14,580 nucleotides of DNA, taken from the NCBI GenBank assembly GCA_904502185.1, contig CAJGDX010000051.1:1-14580 (forward strand). The letters run 5' to 3'. The notes beneath the pieces were generated by a model that was given only the letters and a program-made list of their open reading frames with translations, was not told the DNA's origin and searched no databases. Of the stretch, positions 14,307-14,580 are shown piece after piece. A program made the translations under genes and the position numbers. Every line of letters starts with the position of its first letter. Position 1 is the first letter of the stretch. The DNA is from an uncultured Bacteroidaceae bacterium. Its GTDB lineage: Bacteria > Bacteroidota > Bacteroidia > Bacteroidales > Bacteroidaceae.

Positions 14307-14580
14307 ATGATAAGCAAGACATTTAACCGTTATATTTGGCTTATGAATACTCTCCTTCAATATAAGCAAGTAACCTTTGAAGAGATAAATGTGTTGTGGA
14401 AAGAGAGTTGTTTGGGCGATGGCACTCCGTTGCCATTACGTACATTCCACCAGCATAAAAATGCTGTAGAGGAATTGTTTGGAGTTGAAATAAAATGCAA
14501 CCCTTCAAACGGGTACAAATATTACATTTCTACTCCCGACATTTTAAAGAACGACAGTATCCGCAAATGGCTCTTGAACT
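14307..14580 (+). CDS. WYL-type transcriptional regulator, N-terminal part
   Basis: The frame is open from ATG 14307 to the window end (91 codons visible), so the gene is cut by the window. The visible part has the N-terminal layout of Bacteroidales WYL regulators: an opening helix (RYIWLMNTLLQYKQVTFEEINVLW), the conserved PLPLRTFHQHKNAVEELFGVEI winged-helix segment and NGYKYYI in the wing. The WYL ligand-binding domain itself would follow beyond the window. Such proteins often control nearby defence or accessory genes, or themselves. The inverted repeat and -7 box just upstream fit autoregulation. The family call is from these N-terminal patterns. Confidence 0.75.
   Translation, partial: MISKTFNRYIWLMNTLLQYKQVTFEEINVLWKESCLGDGTPLPLRTFHQHKNAVEELFGVEIKCNPSNGYKYYISTPDILKNDSIRKWLLN

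Noticed and set aside
1..14580. tRNA, rRNA, CRISPR arrays and insertion sequences.
   Set aside because: No cloverleaf with a CCA-type acceptor end, no regularly spaced repeats, no transposase motif and no terminal inverted repeats were seen on either strand.

Overview
The window comes from a Bacteroidales-type chromosome (Bacteroides/Prevotella-like; the genus cannot be fixed from this sequence). The evidence is the repeated occurrence of the Bacteroidetes promoter pattern (-33 TTTG, 19-21 nt spacer, -7 TAnnTTTG) before genes on both strands, A-rich start-codon contexts without a clear Shine-Dalgarno, and the protein set. The last kilobase (about 13570-14580) is visibly more AT-rich than the rest.

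Layout. (1) Positions 1-1346 hold the C-terminal half of a PMCA-type calcium P-type ATPase. It converges on a gamma-class carbonic anhydrase-like hexapeptide protein (1458-1970, minus), with a 19-bp-stem hairpin between them that could terminate both. (2) A short unrecognised helical protein (2042-2290, minus) is followed by a four-gene plus-strand block (2446-9686) of bacteriophage virion character. It encodes a 178-aa DNA-ejection-like protein, a 97-aa unknown, a 1414-aa polyvalent virion-type protein with metallopeptidase signatures, and a 671-aa podovirus/P22/crAss-like portal. (3) A gap of about 300 nt holds a terminator, a well-formed promoter and a leader that can fold. It leads into an SGNH hydrolase (9992-10708), convergent at 12 nt with a membrane-anchored metallophosphoesterase (10721-11725, minus). 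(4) Two minus-strand genes with their own promoters follow: a RidA/chorismatase-like protein (11861-12946) and an AlaX-like tRNA-editing domain protein (13025-13498). (5) An AT-rich segment carries an unrecognised 166-aa gene (13618-14118, minus) and the start of a WYL-type transcriptional regulator (14307 to the window end).

The most notable object is the phage block. Portal and putative ejection proteins are intact, long ORFs, yet the window shows no terminase, major capsid, tail, integrase or lysis gene, and housekeeping-type genes lie on both sides. The portal is the last gene, not an early one as in ordinary tailed-phage maps. The block is either a prophage relic with unusually well-preserved ORFs or a retained (domesticated) set of virion genes. 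Inside the 1414-aa protein, one metallopeptidase-like motif is intact (HETVGHKG) while a second, in the place where relatives carry HEIQH, reads GEMQK and is probably dead.

Regulatory features worth noting are a perfect 9-bp inverted repeat over the -33 element of the AlaX-like gene, an inverted repeat in the promoter spacer of the WYL gene, and a plus-strand terminator hairpin encoded within the 3' coding end of the opposing metallophosphoesterase gene.
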